Below the pieces are notes generated by a model. It was given only the letters and a program-made list of their open reading frames with translations. It was not told the DNA's origin and searched no databases. Positions 7,750 to 14,757 of a DNA stretch of 54,904 bases are shown in pieces. The stretch is from Pseudobutyrivibrio sp. UBA1225. Its GTDB lineage: Bacteria; Bacillota; Clostridia; Lachnospirales; Lachnospiraceae. The position numbers and the translations under genes are program-made. The stretch is from the NCBI GenBank assembly GCA_002309345.1, contig DBWZ01000055.1, positions 305-55,208 of the forward strand. Direction: 5' to 3'. How positions within the stretch are numbered: the stretch's first letter is position 1; each line of letters begins with the position of its first letter.

Positions 7750-9513
7750 TTAATCTTCCTCAGGCATTACAATTGCAATGTGTACATCATCAAGCTGCTT
7801 CTGCTCTACTGTTGCTGGAGCATCCATCATAATATCCTGAGCGTTCTTGTTCATTGGGAATGGAATAATCTCGCGGATTGATTCCTCTCCAGCGATGAGC
7901 ATAATCATACGGTCTACACCTGGAGCAATCCCGCCGTGTGGTGGCGCACCATAAGTGAATGCGTTGTACATAGCTGGGAACTTAGCCTTAACATCTTCCT
8001 CACCAAGACCAACAAGCTTGAATGCTTCAATCATTATTTCTGGATCGTGGTTACGGATGGCGCCAGACGAAAGCTCTACGCCATTACATACTAAATCATA
8101 CTGATATGCCAAAATATCTAAAGGCTTTTGATTCTTGAGCGCATCCATTCCGCCCTGTGGCATAGAGAATGGATTGTGACAGAACTCAAGCTCGCCTGAT
8201 TCCTCTCCAATTTCGTACATTGGGAAATCAACTATCCAGCAGAACTCGTAAGTATCTTTCTTCATGTGTCCTTCTGCAGCTGCACCGAGAAGCTTTCTGA
8301 ATACACCAGCTGTCTTTTGTGCCACAAGAAGTGGACCTGCAGCAAGACCGACAAAATCACCCGGCTTAAGACCAAGTGCATCAATAACTGCTTGCTTACG
8401 CTCCTGCAAGAACTTAGCTATACCACCGACGATTTCGCCGTTTTCATCTATCTTGAACCAATATGTCTTCTGAGCGCATGTCACCTCTACCTCGGCAATC
8501 ATGGCATCAATCTGCTTACGTGTTGCTGTAAGACCATCAACAACAATAGCCTTTACAACATTGTCCTCGAATGGACCGAAGCCGCAATCAGCCATAACAT
8601 CTGTTGCATCCTGAAGAACTAAATCGATACGAAGATCTGGCTTGTCACTACCGTACTTGTCCATCGCCTCAAGATATGGAATGCGTACAAATGGAGCTGT
8701 TGAAGCGCTCTTGTATACACCGTATTTTGCAAAGATTAGTGGAAGCACATCTTCGATTACTGCAAAGACATCCTCCTGCGAAGCAAACGCCATCTCCATG
8801 TCAAGCTGGTAAAACTCGCCTGGTGAACGGTCTGCTCGAGCATCTTCATCACGGAAACATGGCGCAATCTGGAAATATTTATCAAAGCCAGATGCCATGA
8901 GAATCTGCTTGAACTGCTGTGGAGCCTGTGGAAGCGCGTAGAACTTACCAGGGTGATTACGTGCTGGAACAAGATAATCACGTGCGCCCTCAGGTGATGA
9001 GCATGTAAGGATTGGAGTTGTAATCTCCATGAAATCGTGAGCAATCATAGCGTTGCGAAGCTCTGCAACAATCTTGCTACGAAGAACGATTTTGCTCTTG
9101 ACCTCTGGATTACGAAGATCAAGGTAACGATATTTAAGACGAGTGTTCTCATCTGCTTCCTTTGAACGATTAATTTCGAATGGAAGCTCGTTGTGAGCAC
9201 ACTTGCCAAGAATCTCAATTGATGTAGGAACAACCTCGATTTCACCTGTAGGAAGCTCGGTATTCTTAGAAGAACGCTCACGAACTTCTCCTGTGACAGA
9301 GATTGTAGATTCCTTGTTGACTGAATCGATAACTTCCATCATCTCTTCTGTCTCGATAACTATCTGTGTAGTGCCATAAAAATCACGAAGGATAAGGAAA
9401 CCAAGATTTTTAGACACCTTTCTAATGTTTTCAAACCAACCAACTAATGTAACCTGCTTGCCAGCATCTGCAAGACGAAGCTCATTACAGTTGTGTGTAC
9501 GTGACTGAGTCAT
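7750..9513 (-). CDS. aspS: aspartyl-tRNA synthetase
   Basis: Complete bacterial-type class II AspRS (587 aa), which charges tRNA-Asp. The N-terminal OB fold runs to about residue 130. Motif 1 follows KYRYLDLRNPEV, motif 2 reads CFRDEDARADRSPGEFYQLD, a GAD insertion is inferred from the length, and motif 3 reads GIAPGVDRMIML near the C-terminus. AGGAGATATAAC precedes the ATG. Whether the enzyme is discriminating or also charges tRNA-Asn cannot be read from what I see. The gene is monocistronic, with its own promoter and a leader containing two hairpins. Confidence 0.97.
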   Translation of the reverse strand: MTQSRTHNCNELRLADAGKQVTLVGWFENIRKVSKNLGFLILRDFYGTTQIVIETEEMMEVIDSVNKESTISVTGEVRERSSKNTELPTGEIEVVPTSIEILGKCAHNELPFEINRSKEADENTRLKYRYLDLRNPEVKSKIVLRSKIVAELRNAMIAHDFMEITTPILTCSSPEGARDYLVPARNHPGKFYALPQAPQQFKQILMASGFDKYFQIAPCFRDEDARADRSPGEFYQLDMEMAFASQEDVFAVIEDVLPLIFAKYGVYKSASTAPFVRIPYLEAMDKYGSDKPDLRIDLVLQDATDVMADCGFGPFEDNVVKAIVVDGLTATRKQIDAMIAEVEVTCAQKTYWFKIDENGEIVGGIAKFLQERKQAVIDALGLKPGDFVGLAAGPLLVAQKTAGVFRKLLGAAAEGHMKKDTYEFCWIVDFPMYEIGEESGELEFCHNPFSMPQGGMDALKNQKPLDILAYQYDLVCNGVELSSGAIRNHDPEIMIEAFKLVGLGEEDVKAKFPAMYNAFTYGAPPHGGIAPGVDRMIMLIAGEESIREIIPFPMNKNAQDIMMDAPATVEQKQLDDVHIAIVMPEED

Positions 9514-9536
9514 GTTATATCTCCTCTTCTACAATA

Positions 9537-9565
9537 AAGAATCCGCATGAATCTCTCGGATTCTT
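9537..9565 (-). promoter_or_regulatory. hairpin in the aspS leader
   Basis: AAGAATCCG (9537-9545) and CGGATTCTT (9557-9565) form a 9-bp stem. On the aspS strand it is followed by TTATTGT and then the ribosome binding site. A second arm pair, GGCTG (9579-9583) with CAGCC (9600-9604), lies upstream. No T-box consensus was found. A weak attenuator or a stability element is possible. Confidence 0.5.
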
Positions 9566-9609
9566 ACCTCAAAAATTAGGCTGCCCAGCTACCGCCAAAC
9601 AGCCCCTTT

Positions 9610-9638
9610 ATAATACATCAGAACATGCATAAATTCAA
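9610..9638 (-). promoter_or_regulatory. aspS promoter
   Basis: On the minus strand TTGAAT (9633-9638) and TATTAT (9610-9615) are spaced 17 bp apart. The predicted leader is about 90 nt. Confidence 0.65.
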
Positions 9639-9764
9639 CCAAAGTAAACCTTCTTTCAAAATATTTTCGTGTAATTGGAAAAATAACCTCGTTTTTTTTT
9701 GAATTAATAATGTGGAAGTATAAATAGTAATTCCAACAAATATTATTTATGGAGGATGAAAAAT

Positions 9765-10646
9765 ATGCCATCAATTAAAGAAAAAATTTCCAATTGGAAT
9801 AAGAAAAGAATATTAAATAAGATAAATAAGTATCTTAATTCAACACGAAACCCAGTCTCGGCAAAAAAATCCTCATTAAAGTATATGGATCGCCGAATGA
9901 ATAAGCTTTCTAATCGACTTAGACAAAACCTAAATAATGTAAGCGAACAAGATATTCAAGAAGCGGTAGATAAAAGAATTCTTATGGATAGAATAAAGTA
10001 TCTTGGGAGTCACGTAAAAGTAAAAGATGATATAATTGATGCATTATTAAAGCAATACAGAACTCCATACAAGATAGAGAAGCTAATAGAAAAAATTGGT
10101 TCTGAGCAGATTGATAATGCTTTGTTTGAAGAAAAAAAGACAGCTATAGAAAATGAATATAAGGTCCTAAATCAAGAAAAAAAATTTTTAGAAATGGAAC
10201 ACAACCGCTTACTGAATTTATATATTTGTTATGAGTCAAATAAAGAAGAAATACAATTTGAAAACAATGCACTTAAAGTAAATGACATTAAGTACCTAAA
10301 AAAGTATCTTGATGATTTGCAGAAATCTCCTGACAGCCGTAATAATGGTATACACCAAGAAATTGCTGGCCGTACTATAATCGATAATATAAATAGAGGT
10401 ATAGAGAATACAGCACCACCATCATCGACATCAAAAAATGCCGAGGAAAATACTGAGGTAAACAGTGAGATAAGCAATCCTGAGATTTTTGCAGGAAACT
10501 ATGAGATTATCACTACTGAATATTTGGAATATAATAATGCAACTTATAATAATGGACCTAGACCATTTGATCAGCCTAGTACACCTAAATCAAACGAATC
10601 AGTCGTCTCATTGAATCGATCTGTATCACAGAAATCTTCAGGCTAA
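9765..10646 (+). CDS. hypothetical protein, highly charged, predicted coiled coil
   Basis: I do not recognise this 293-residue protein. It is Lys/Asn/Glu-rich and mostly helix-like to about residue 190, with heptad-like stretches around NALFEEKKTAIENEYK and LNQEKKFLEMEHNRLLNLY. The C-terminal 90 residues are Asn/Ser/Thr-rich and probably disordered. There is no signal peptide or membrane segment. A first ATG at 9756 directly abuts the GGAGG site, so I start at 9765, which gives a 9-nt spacing. It stands alone on the plus strand between aspS and a Fur-family gene, ends 3 bp from the convergent Fur gene, and is more A+T-rich than its neighbours, which hints at accessory or transferred DNA. Confidence 0.7.
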   Translation: MPSIKEKISNWNKKRILNKINKYLNSTRNPVSAKKSSLKYMDRRMNKLSNRLRQNLNNVSEQDIQEAVDKRILMDRIKYLGSHVKVKDDIIDALLKQYRTPYKIEKLIEKIGSEQIDNALFEEKKTAIENEYKVLNQEKKFLEMEHNRLLNLYICYESNKEEIQFENNALKVNDIKYLKKYLDDLQKSPDSRNNGIHQEIAGRTIIDNINRGIENTAPPSSTSKNAEENTEVNSEISNPEIFAGNYEIITTEYLEYNNATYNNGPRPFDQPSTPKSNESVVSLNRSVSQKSSG

Positions 10647-10649
10647 TCT

Positions 10650-11111
10650 CTACATCGCTAGCCTAACTATCTTGTGTTGGCTGGCAATGCGCCCTTTGGC
10701 GTGAAGACCAGCCTCTAATAGCTCCTGGAGCTCGGCTCTGTCTATTACCATCTTGGTGTCATCGTCGAGGGTAACTACAATGCGTGTTTCGCAGGCAGCA
10801 CACTCGCCGATACAATCTGAATCACAATCCTCTTCTGAACAATGAACATCACAGTTTGAGCAATCAACCTGATACATATTCTTGCGGTTTATAACACCGA
10901 TTTCTTCCAAGGTGTTAACCATACGATAGACAGTGGCACTACCGATATTCTTGTCTAGTTTGACTGCCTCTCGATAAATTTCCTTAACACATGAAGGCTC
11001 TTCATTGAGAATTATATCTAAAATTATAAGACGCTGTTTTGTAATTCGACAGCCTGAATCTCTGAGTTGTTGTATTATCAGCTCGCGCTGATTGTTATCC
11101 ATAATATCCAT
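10650..11111 (-). CDS. Fur-family transcriptional regulator with cysteine-rich C-terminal part
   Basis: The 153-aa product has a Fur/PerR/Zur winged helix: ITKQRLIILDIIL, CVKEIYREA and GSATVYRMVNTLEEIGVI (about 20-75). The second half departs from the family. The usual HHDH metal-binding motif is absent, and residues 84-107 carry seven cysteines spaced C-x2-C-x3-C-x4-C-x3-C-x3-C-x2-C plus a histidine at 90. This suggests another metal, a zinc cluster or an Fe-S centre, which is inference. The start at 11111 has GGAG 6 nt upstream. A DtxR-type regulator gene lies just upstream on the same strand but is separated by a terminator. Confidence 0.85.
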   Translation of the reverse strand: MDIMDNNQRELIIQQLRDSGCRITKQRLIILDIILNEEPSCVKEIYREAVKLDKNIGSATVYRMVNTLEEIGVINRKNMYQVDCSNCDVHCSEEDCDSDCIGECAACETRIVVTLDDDTKMVIDRAELQELLEAGLHAKGRIASQHKIVRLAM

Positions 11112-11245
11112 AAAAATCTCCTACTCACTATGTATGAAAATGCAGATTGTGTTTCCCAAACCAGTTCTAGCTATACACAAATCAAACTGGACTAGATTGA
11201 ATTTATCAAAAGGCACGATCTGCAAATACCCCAATTTAATATTAT

Positions 11246-11275
11246 AAAAATCCAGTCCTACAAAACTGGACTGGA
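11246..11275 (-). terminator. terminator of the DtxR-type gene
   Basis: TCCAGTCC (11251-11258) pairs with GGACTGGA (11268-11275). On the minus strand it is followed by TTTTTATAAT. Confidence 0.8.
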
Positions 11276-11354
11276 TACATTAACACTATCTATTAATAGG
11301 TGTCCTTTTGTACAGAAACACTCATATAAGTTAAATAGAGAACAAAACAAGAAT

Positions 11355-11732
11355 CTAGAGTATCTTATCCTTGGCGTAATCGCGGACAGCCTTGAAGCTT
11401 TCCTTGCTAATGACATGCTCGATACGGCATGCATCCTCGGCTGCAATGTTTTCTGGCACGCCTAGCTTGGTAAGGATAGCTGTGATAAGCTCGTGGCGCT
11501 CGTAAATCATCTCCGCGATTTCTTTGCCTGAATCTGTAAGGTAAATATATCCAGCATCAGTAACAGTAATGTGATTCTTCTCGCGAAGGTTTTTCATAGC
11601 AATACTGACTGATGATTTTTTGAAGTCAAGCTCGTTAGCAATATCAACCGAGCGAACGACTGGAAGCTTCTTGCTAAGTATCAAAATTGTTTCTAAATAG
11701 TTTTCTGCTGATTCATTAACAAATGTTCTCAA
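11355..11732 (-). CDS. DtxR/MntR-family metal-dependent repressor
   Basis: A 125-aa regulator with the N-terminal winged helix (SVDIANELDFKKSSVSIAMKNL, about 25-50) and the metal-binding dimerisation domain. The ligand segments RHELI and DACRIEHVIS match DtxR's H79/E83 and C102-x2-E105-H106, the cysteine being typical of the iron-type branch. It lacks the C-terminal SH3-like domain. The start is a TTG with AGGAGG 8 nt upstream; there is no ATG in frame nearby. A DtxR-like box overlaps its own predicted promoter, so negative autoregulation by Fe2+ or Mn2+ is likely. It would act on iron or manganese uptake genes elsewhere. Confidence 0.88.
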   Translation of the reverse strand: MRTFVNESAENYLETILILSKKLPVVRSVDIANELDFKKSSVSIAMKNLREKNHITVTDAGYIYLTDSGKEIAEMIYERHELITAILTKLGVPENIAAEDACRIEHVISKESFKAVRDYAKDKIL

Positions 11733-11825
11733 AATGAATTCCTCCTAGTCAGTGGATTAATTGTATACAACCCACGGGTAAAGATTATCATATTTCTACT
11801 TTCCGTGCAATATAATTAACTACCG

Positions 11826-11840
11826 TTAGTTTATCCTAAC
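11826..11840. promoter_or_regulatory. DtxR/IdeR-like operator
   Basis: TTAGTTTATCCTAAC matches 13 of the first 15 positions of the DtxR/IdeR consensus TTAGGTTAGCCTAACC. It covers the predicted -10 element and spacer of the promoter of the DtxR-type gene. Confidence 0.6.
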
Positions 11841-11856
11841 TCTTGCATTTTATCAA
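11828..11856 (-). promoter_or_regulatory. promoter of the DtxR-type gene
   Basis: On the minus strand TTGATA (11851-11856), a 17-bp spacer and TAAACT (11828-11833). Confidence 0.5.
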
Positions 11857-11934
11857 GTATTCTAAAGGAATTATTAAAGTTCTATTACAATCTAAATCAA
11901 ATCTTAAACTTTTCTTAAATACTGCCGCAAACTG

Positions 11935-11963
11935 TTGACGTATGGGCAAATCTTAAGTTAAAT
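11935..11963 (+). promoter_or_regulatory. promoter of the zinc-ribbon/DUF5685 pair
   Basis: TTGACG (11935-11940), a 17-bp spacer and TTAAAT (11958-11963), followed by GGAGG in front of the ATG at 12018. Confidence 0.55.
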
Positions 11964-12017
11964 GGTAACTAATCCACAGGGACGAACTTTTGATTTACGC
12001 GTTATTTGGAGGTACGT

Positions 12018-12443
12018 ATGAACGATTTAAGATATAACTTTACAAGATTATTTGATGGAAGAACAGGACTTGATACTCTCAGCAAAACAACTGCTAAGAT
12101 AGGTCTCATACTCTTTCTTCTTACAATGCTTACACATTCGAATATCGTTTATGTCCTTGCATTGATTTTTGCAGCATACACTGCTTGGCGCGTTCTTTCT
12201 AGAAATTATCAGAAACGATATTCAGAGAACCAAAAGTTTTTATCAATGACTTCAGGTATTAGAAGAAGATATAACACCTTTGCATTTGATGTTAGAAATT
12301 GTATTACAAAGGCAAGACAGCGAAAAAGCTATGTTGTTTTCAAATGCCCAAATTGCAAACAGAAACATAGAGCACCCCGTGGACGTGGCAAAATACAAGT
12401 CAAATGTCGCAATTGTCGTACGTTGTTTATAAAGAAGGTGTAA
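12018..12443 (+). CDS. small membrane protein with C-terminal zinc ribbon
   Basis: A 141-aa protein with two adjacent hydrophobic segments (about 28-60, IGLILFLLTMLTH and IVYVLALIFAAYTAW), a basic linker and a C-terminal ribbon with two CxxC knuckles, CPNC and CRNC, about 17 residues apart. The ribbon would lie in the cytoplasm. I start at the ATG at 12018, with GGAGG 5 nt upstream, rather than at the TTG at 12006. It ends 3 bp before the DUF5685 gene, so the pair is co-transcribed. The function is unknown to me. Confidence 0.8.
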   Translation: MNDLRYNFTRLFDGRTGLDTLSKTTAKIGLILFLLTMLTHSNIVYVLALIFAAYTAWRVLSRNYQKRYSENQKFLSMTSGIRRRYNTFAFDVRNCITKARQRKSYVVFKCPNCKQKHRAPRGRGKIQVKCRNCRTLFIKKV

Positions 12444-12446
12444 TTA

Positions 12447-13307
12447 TTGTTCGGGTATATTAAATACGATTATAAACAGCTTTCAGAAGCAGATAGATTT
12501 ACCTATCGGCAATTCTATTATGGATTGTGCCAAGAGCTTAATAAATCTGCAGGCTTAAAGGGTCAATTGCTACTAAATCATGATTCATGCTTTTTAGCAA
12601 TTCTGCTTCAAAGTTTATACAATCCAGAATGTCAGGTTGATGAAACCCGTTGTTTGTATCATCCTTTTTCAATCACTCACTCTTATTCAAGTGAAGCGAT
12701 TCGCTATGCGGCTGATATGGACGTAATCCTGTCCTATCACAGCCTTATGGATGATTACAAGGATGGAGATTCAAAGATTTCTGGACTATTTGCAAGTCTT
12801 TTAAAAAAAGACTATTTAAAGATTAAAGACAGATACCCTCGACAGGTTAAAGCCGTCGAAGATTATATAGTAAAGCTTTCCGAGGCAGAACGAACCAAAG
12901 AAACAAATATAGATATTGTTTCAAGCTTCACAGGCGAAATGCTTGGAGAATTGTTCAATTGGAAAGATGATGCCTGGTCTAAGACCCTCTATTGTATGGG
13001 TTATTACATGGGCAAATTCATTTACATTATTGATGCTTACGAAGATCTAAAAAAGGATAACAAAGCTAGAAGCTATAATCCATTGATTTTCTTGAAGCAC
13101 GAGACACCTAGAGATTATGAAACTTTCGTCAGAGTTAATCTTACATCTCTCATGTCAGAGTGCACCAAATCCTTTGAACGTCTTCCAATAGTAAGCAATG
13201 AAAACATTCTTAGGAGCATAATCTATTCCGGTGTGTGGATTAAATACGAGAGTCTACAGACCAAAGAAAAAAAAAGAGTTTTGACTCCTAGACAAATAAC
13301 AAATTAG
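12447..13307 (+). CDS. DUF5685 family protein
   Basis: A 286-aa protein starting MFGYIKYDYKQLSEADRF, the hallmark opening of DUF5685 proteins found widely in Clostridia. Cysteines and histidines are scattered in the first third (YGLCQEL, LNHDSCFLAI, CLYHPF), which could bind metal. A later segment, YYMGKFIYIIDAYEDLKKDNK, resembles helical prenyl-synthase-like folds, which is inference only. The start is TTG, with AAGGTG a few bases upstream at the end of the preceding gene. It is co-transcribed with the zinc-ribbon membrane protein and ends before a strong terminator. No experimental role is known to me. Confidence 0.85.
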   Translation: MFGYIKYDYKQLSEADRFTYRQFYYGLCQELNKSAGLKGQLLLNHDSCFLAILLQSLYNPECQVDETRCLYHPFSITHSYSSEAIRYAADMDVILSYHSLMDDYKDGDSKISGLFASLLKKDYLKIKDRYPRQVKAVEDYIVKLSEAERTKETNIDIVSSFTGEMLGELFNWKDDAWSKTLYCMGYYMGKFIYIIDAYEDLKKDNKARSYNPLIFLKHETPRDYETFVRVNLTSLMSECTKSFERLPIVSNENILRSIIYSGVWIKYESLQTKEKKRVLTPRQITN

Positions 13308-13380
13308 TTTATTTCAAGGTCATTCGGACCATTCATATATTTTCTCCCTACATCTGCATGTTCGTTTCGAATATGCAAAA

Positions 13381-13418
13381 ACAATCCCGGGCTTCAGCCA
13401 CCCGGGATTGTAATTTTT
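13381..13418. terminator. bidirectional terminator
   Basis: ACAATCCCGGG (13381-13391) and CCCGGGATTGT (13401-13411) form an 11-bp stem. AATTTTTT follows on the plus strand and TTTTTG on the minus strand, serving DUF5685 and the convergent lipoprotein operon. Confidence 0.9.
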
Positions 13419-13427
13419 TATAGATTA

Positions 13428-13994
13428 TTATTTATTTGGATATATTGATATACCATTTACTTTGTTATTATCAAATGAAATATTCAACTGTGTTTCTTTA
13501 GAATTATAGTTGTATGTTGCCTGCTTAGAACCTCCACATTCGTACTCATCTTTGGAATCAGGCTCGCCTAAAGCAGTCAAAACAGCCTCAGATGTAGCAC
13601 CAAATTTAATTCCATTCATAAACTTTGGTTTATCACCCAAAATATTAATTGAATCGATTTTAAAATCTCCATCCTTGCTACCCTTTGCTGCAATAAGCAA
13701 ATCATCATCTCCATAAGTATAATTCTTATATATCTCGTTACCATCGCCAGGATTTTCACTATAAGATGTTGGCTCACCCAACGAATCTAAAACTGAAATA
13801 TCATCTCCTGCTTTGATAGTTACATCATTGTAAGTAACCGCTAGATCATCAGCTGTAAATTCGCTCTTACCTTCTGCTGGCGCACACGCTGCCGCATCAG
13901 TATTGTTCTCGGAAACACTTCCGCCATCTCCACAGCCAACTGCTGCTAATGCCATGGACGCTATCAACGCACAAATAACTAGTTTTCTCTTCAT
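13428..13994 (-). CDS. lipoprotein with two BamE/OmlA-like repeats
   Basis: A 188-aa protein with a lipoprotein signal and lipobox AVGC near residue 21, then an Asp/Ala-rich linker. The rest holds two similar segments around VLDSLGEPTSYSENPG and VLTALGEPDSKDEYEC, each with LGEP followed by a Tyr-rich strand. This is the pattern of SmpA/BamE/BLIP-like folds. GGAGG precedes the ATG. It lies 27 bp downstream of a paralogous lipoprotein gene and forms an operon with it. The function is unknown; an extracytoplasmic ligand- or protein-binding role is likely. Confidence 0.8.
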   Translation of the reverse strand: MKRKLVICALIASMALAAVGCGDGGSVSENNTDAAACAPAEGKSEFTADDLAVTYNDVTIKAGDDISVLDSLGEPTSYSENPGDGNEIYKNYTYGDDDLLIAAKGSKDGDFKIDSINILGDKPKFMNGIKFGATSEAVLTALGEPDSKDEYECGGSKQATYNYNSKETQLNISFDNNKVNGISIYPNK

Positions 13995-14021
13995 TTTTAA
14001 TCCTCCATGTTCTTATGCTGT

Positions 14022-14585
14022 TTATTGTATTTTGCTATCAATTTCCTCATTTGTAATGAAGAAACGTTGCACTGATTCATTATTGTCATCAGTAACGAAT
14101 GACAATTTATATCCATCGAAATCATATGTATAGGTATCACCATTTGCATCATGGGATTCTTCATCAGGCTTGCCATATTTTTCTAATACAGCATCCTTTG
14201 AATCGCCTGATTTAATCCCACGATTTGTTGATACTTTATTTGACATGATATGCATTTCCCATATGTCGCGTGAGTTACCATCGTCAAATACATGCATTTC
14301 GATTTCTGCATTGTTATATGTATAAAATTCAATCTCCGAATCGGTATTTGCAAATGCTGGCTCGCCAAGCTCATCTAAAACCTCATCCACATTTGAGTCG
14401 ATGTAGATATCGTGATTCGCATATACGATTTTATCATCCGAATTAACTTGAACTTGCTCCTGAGCTTCATCTGTACTAGATGATAAATTTACTGAGTTTC
14501 CCATGACCCCTGTGCCCTGATTGGTACAACCAGTTGTCATAACCATAGATGCCATTAAACCAAGGATAATTGTTCTTTTTTTCAT
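14022..14585 (-). CDS. lipoprotein, paralogue of the downstream gene
   Basis: A 187-aa lipoprotein beginning MKKRTIILGLMASMVMTTGC, with the cysteine as lipidation site. Two segments with the same signature as the neighbour follow: VLDELGEPAFANTDSE and VLEKYGKPDEESHDA, each leading into a Tyr-rich strand (YTYNNAEIEM and YTYDFDGYKL). I start at 14585, where AGGAGG lies 7-8 nt upstream; a longer frame to 14657 has no ribosome site. It is the first gene of the pair. The promoter is followed at once by a long palindrome reaching into the ribosome binding site, so expression is probably tightly controlled. Confidence 0.82.
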   Translation of the reverse strand: MKKRTIILGLMASMVMTTGCTNQGTGVMGNSVNLSSSTDEAQEQVQVNSDDKIVYANHDIYIDSNVDEVLDELGEPAFANTDSEIEFYTYNNAEIEMHVFDDGNSRDIWEMHIMSNKVSTNRGIKSGDSKDAVLEKYGKPDEESHDANGDTYTYDFDGYKLSFVTDDNNESVQRFFITNEEIDSKIQ

Positions 14586-14597
14586 ACGGATTACCTC

Positions 14598-14629
14598 CTG
14601 TATTAACTGTGCTATCTGTGTTAATACAG
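14598..14629. promoter_or_regulatory. 10-bp inverted repeat operator, YtrA-like
   Basis: CTGTATTAAC (14598-14607) and GTTAATACAG (14620-14629) are a perfect inverted repeat separated by 12 bp. It directly follows the -10 element and ends next to the Shine-Dalgarno site. It is strikingly similar to the operator at 23251-23280 in front of the GntR/YtrA-type gene. As RNA it could also sequester the ribosome binding site. Confidence 0.65.
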
Positions 14630-14657
14630 TTATAGCATAGTTGGATTTACAGTGCAA
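14629..14657 (-). promoter_or_regulatory. promoter of the lipoprotein pair
   Basis: On the minus strand TTGCAC (14652-14657), a 17-bp spacer and TATAAC (14629-14634). Confidence 0.65.
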
Positions 14658-14671
14658 TATTTTTTTGAAAA

Positions 14672-14708
14672 AAAATAACTCTACAACTATTTTTAGATAG
14701 TTGTAGAG
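14672..14708 (-). terminator. terminator of the SGNH hydrolase gene
   Basis: CTCTACAACTAT (14679-14690) and ATAGTTGTAGAG (14697-14708) form a 12-bp stem. On the minus strand TTATTTTTTT follows. Confidence 0.85.
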
Positions 14709-14757
14709 CTGTGAAAAGCCTTTATTTATGCGGGATTAGCCAGTTTTTAAAACAAAA

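Noticed and set aside
9514..9638. T-box riboswitch upstream of aspS
   Set aside because: I looked for the AGGGTGG-type antiterminator element and a specifier stem and found neither; the leader is also too short.
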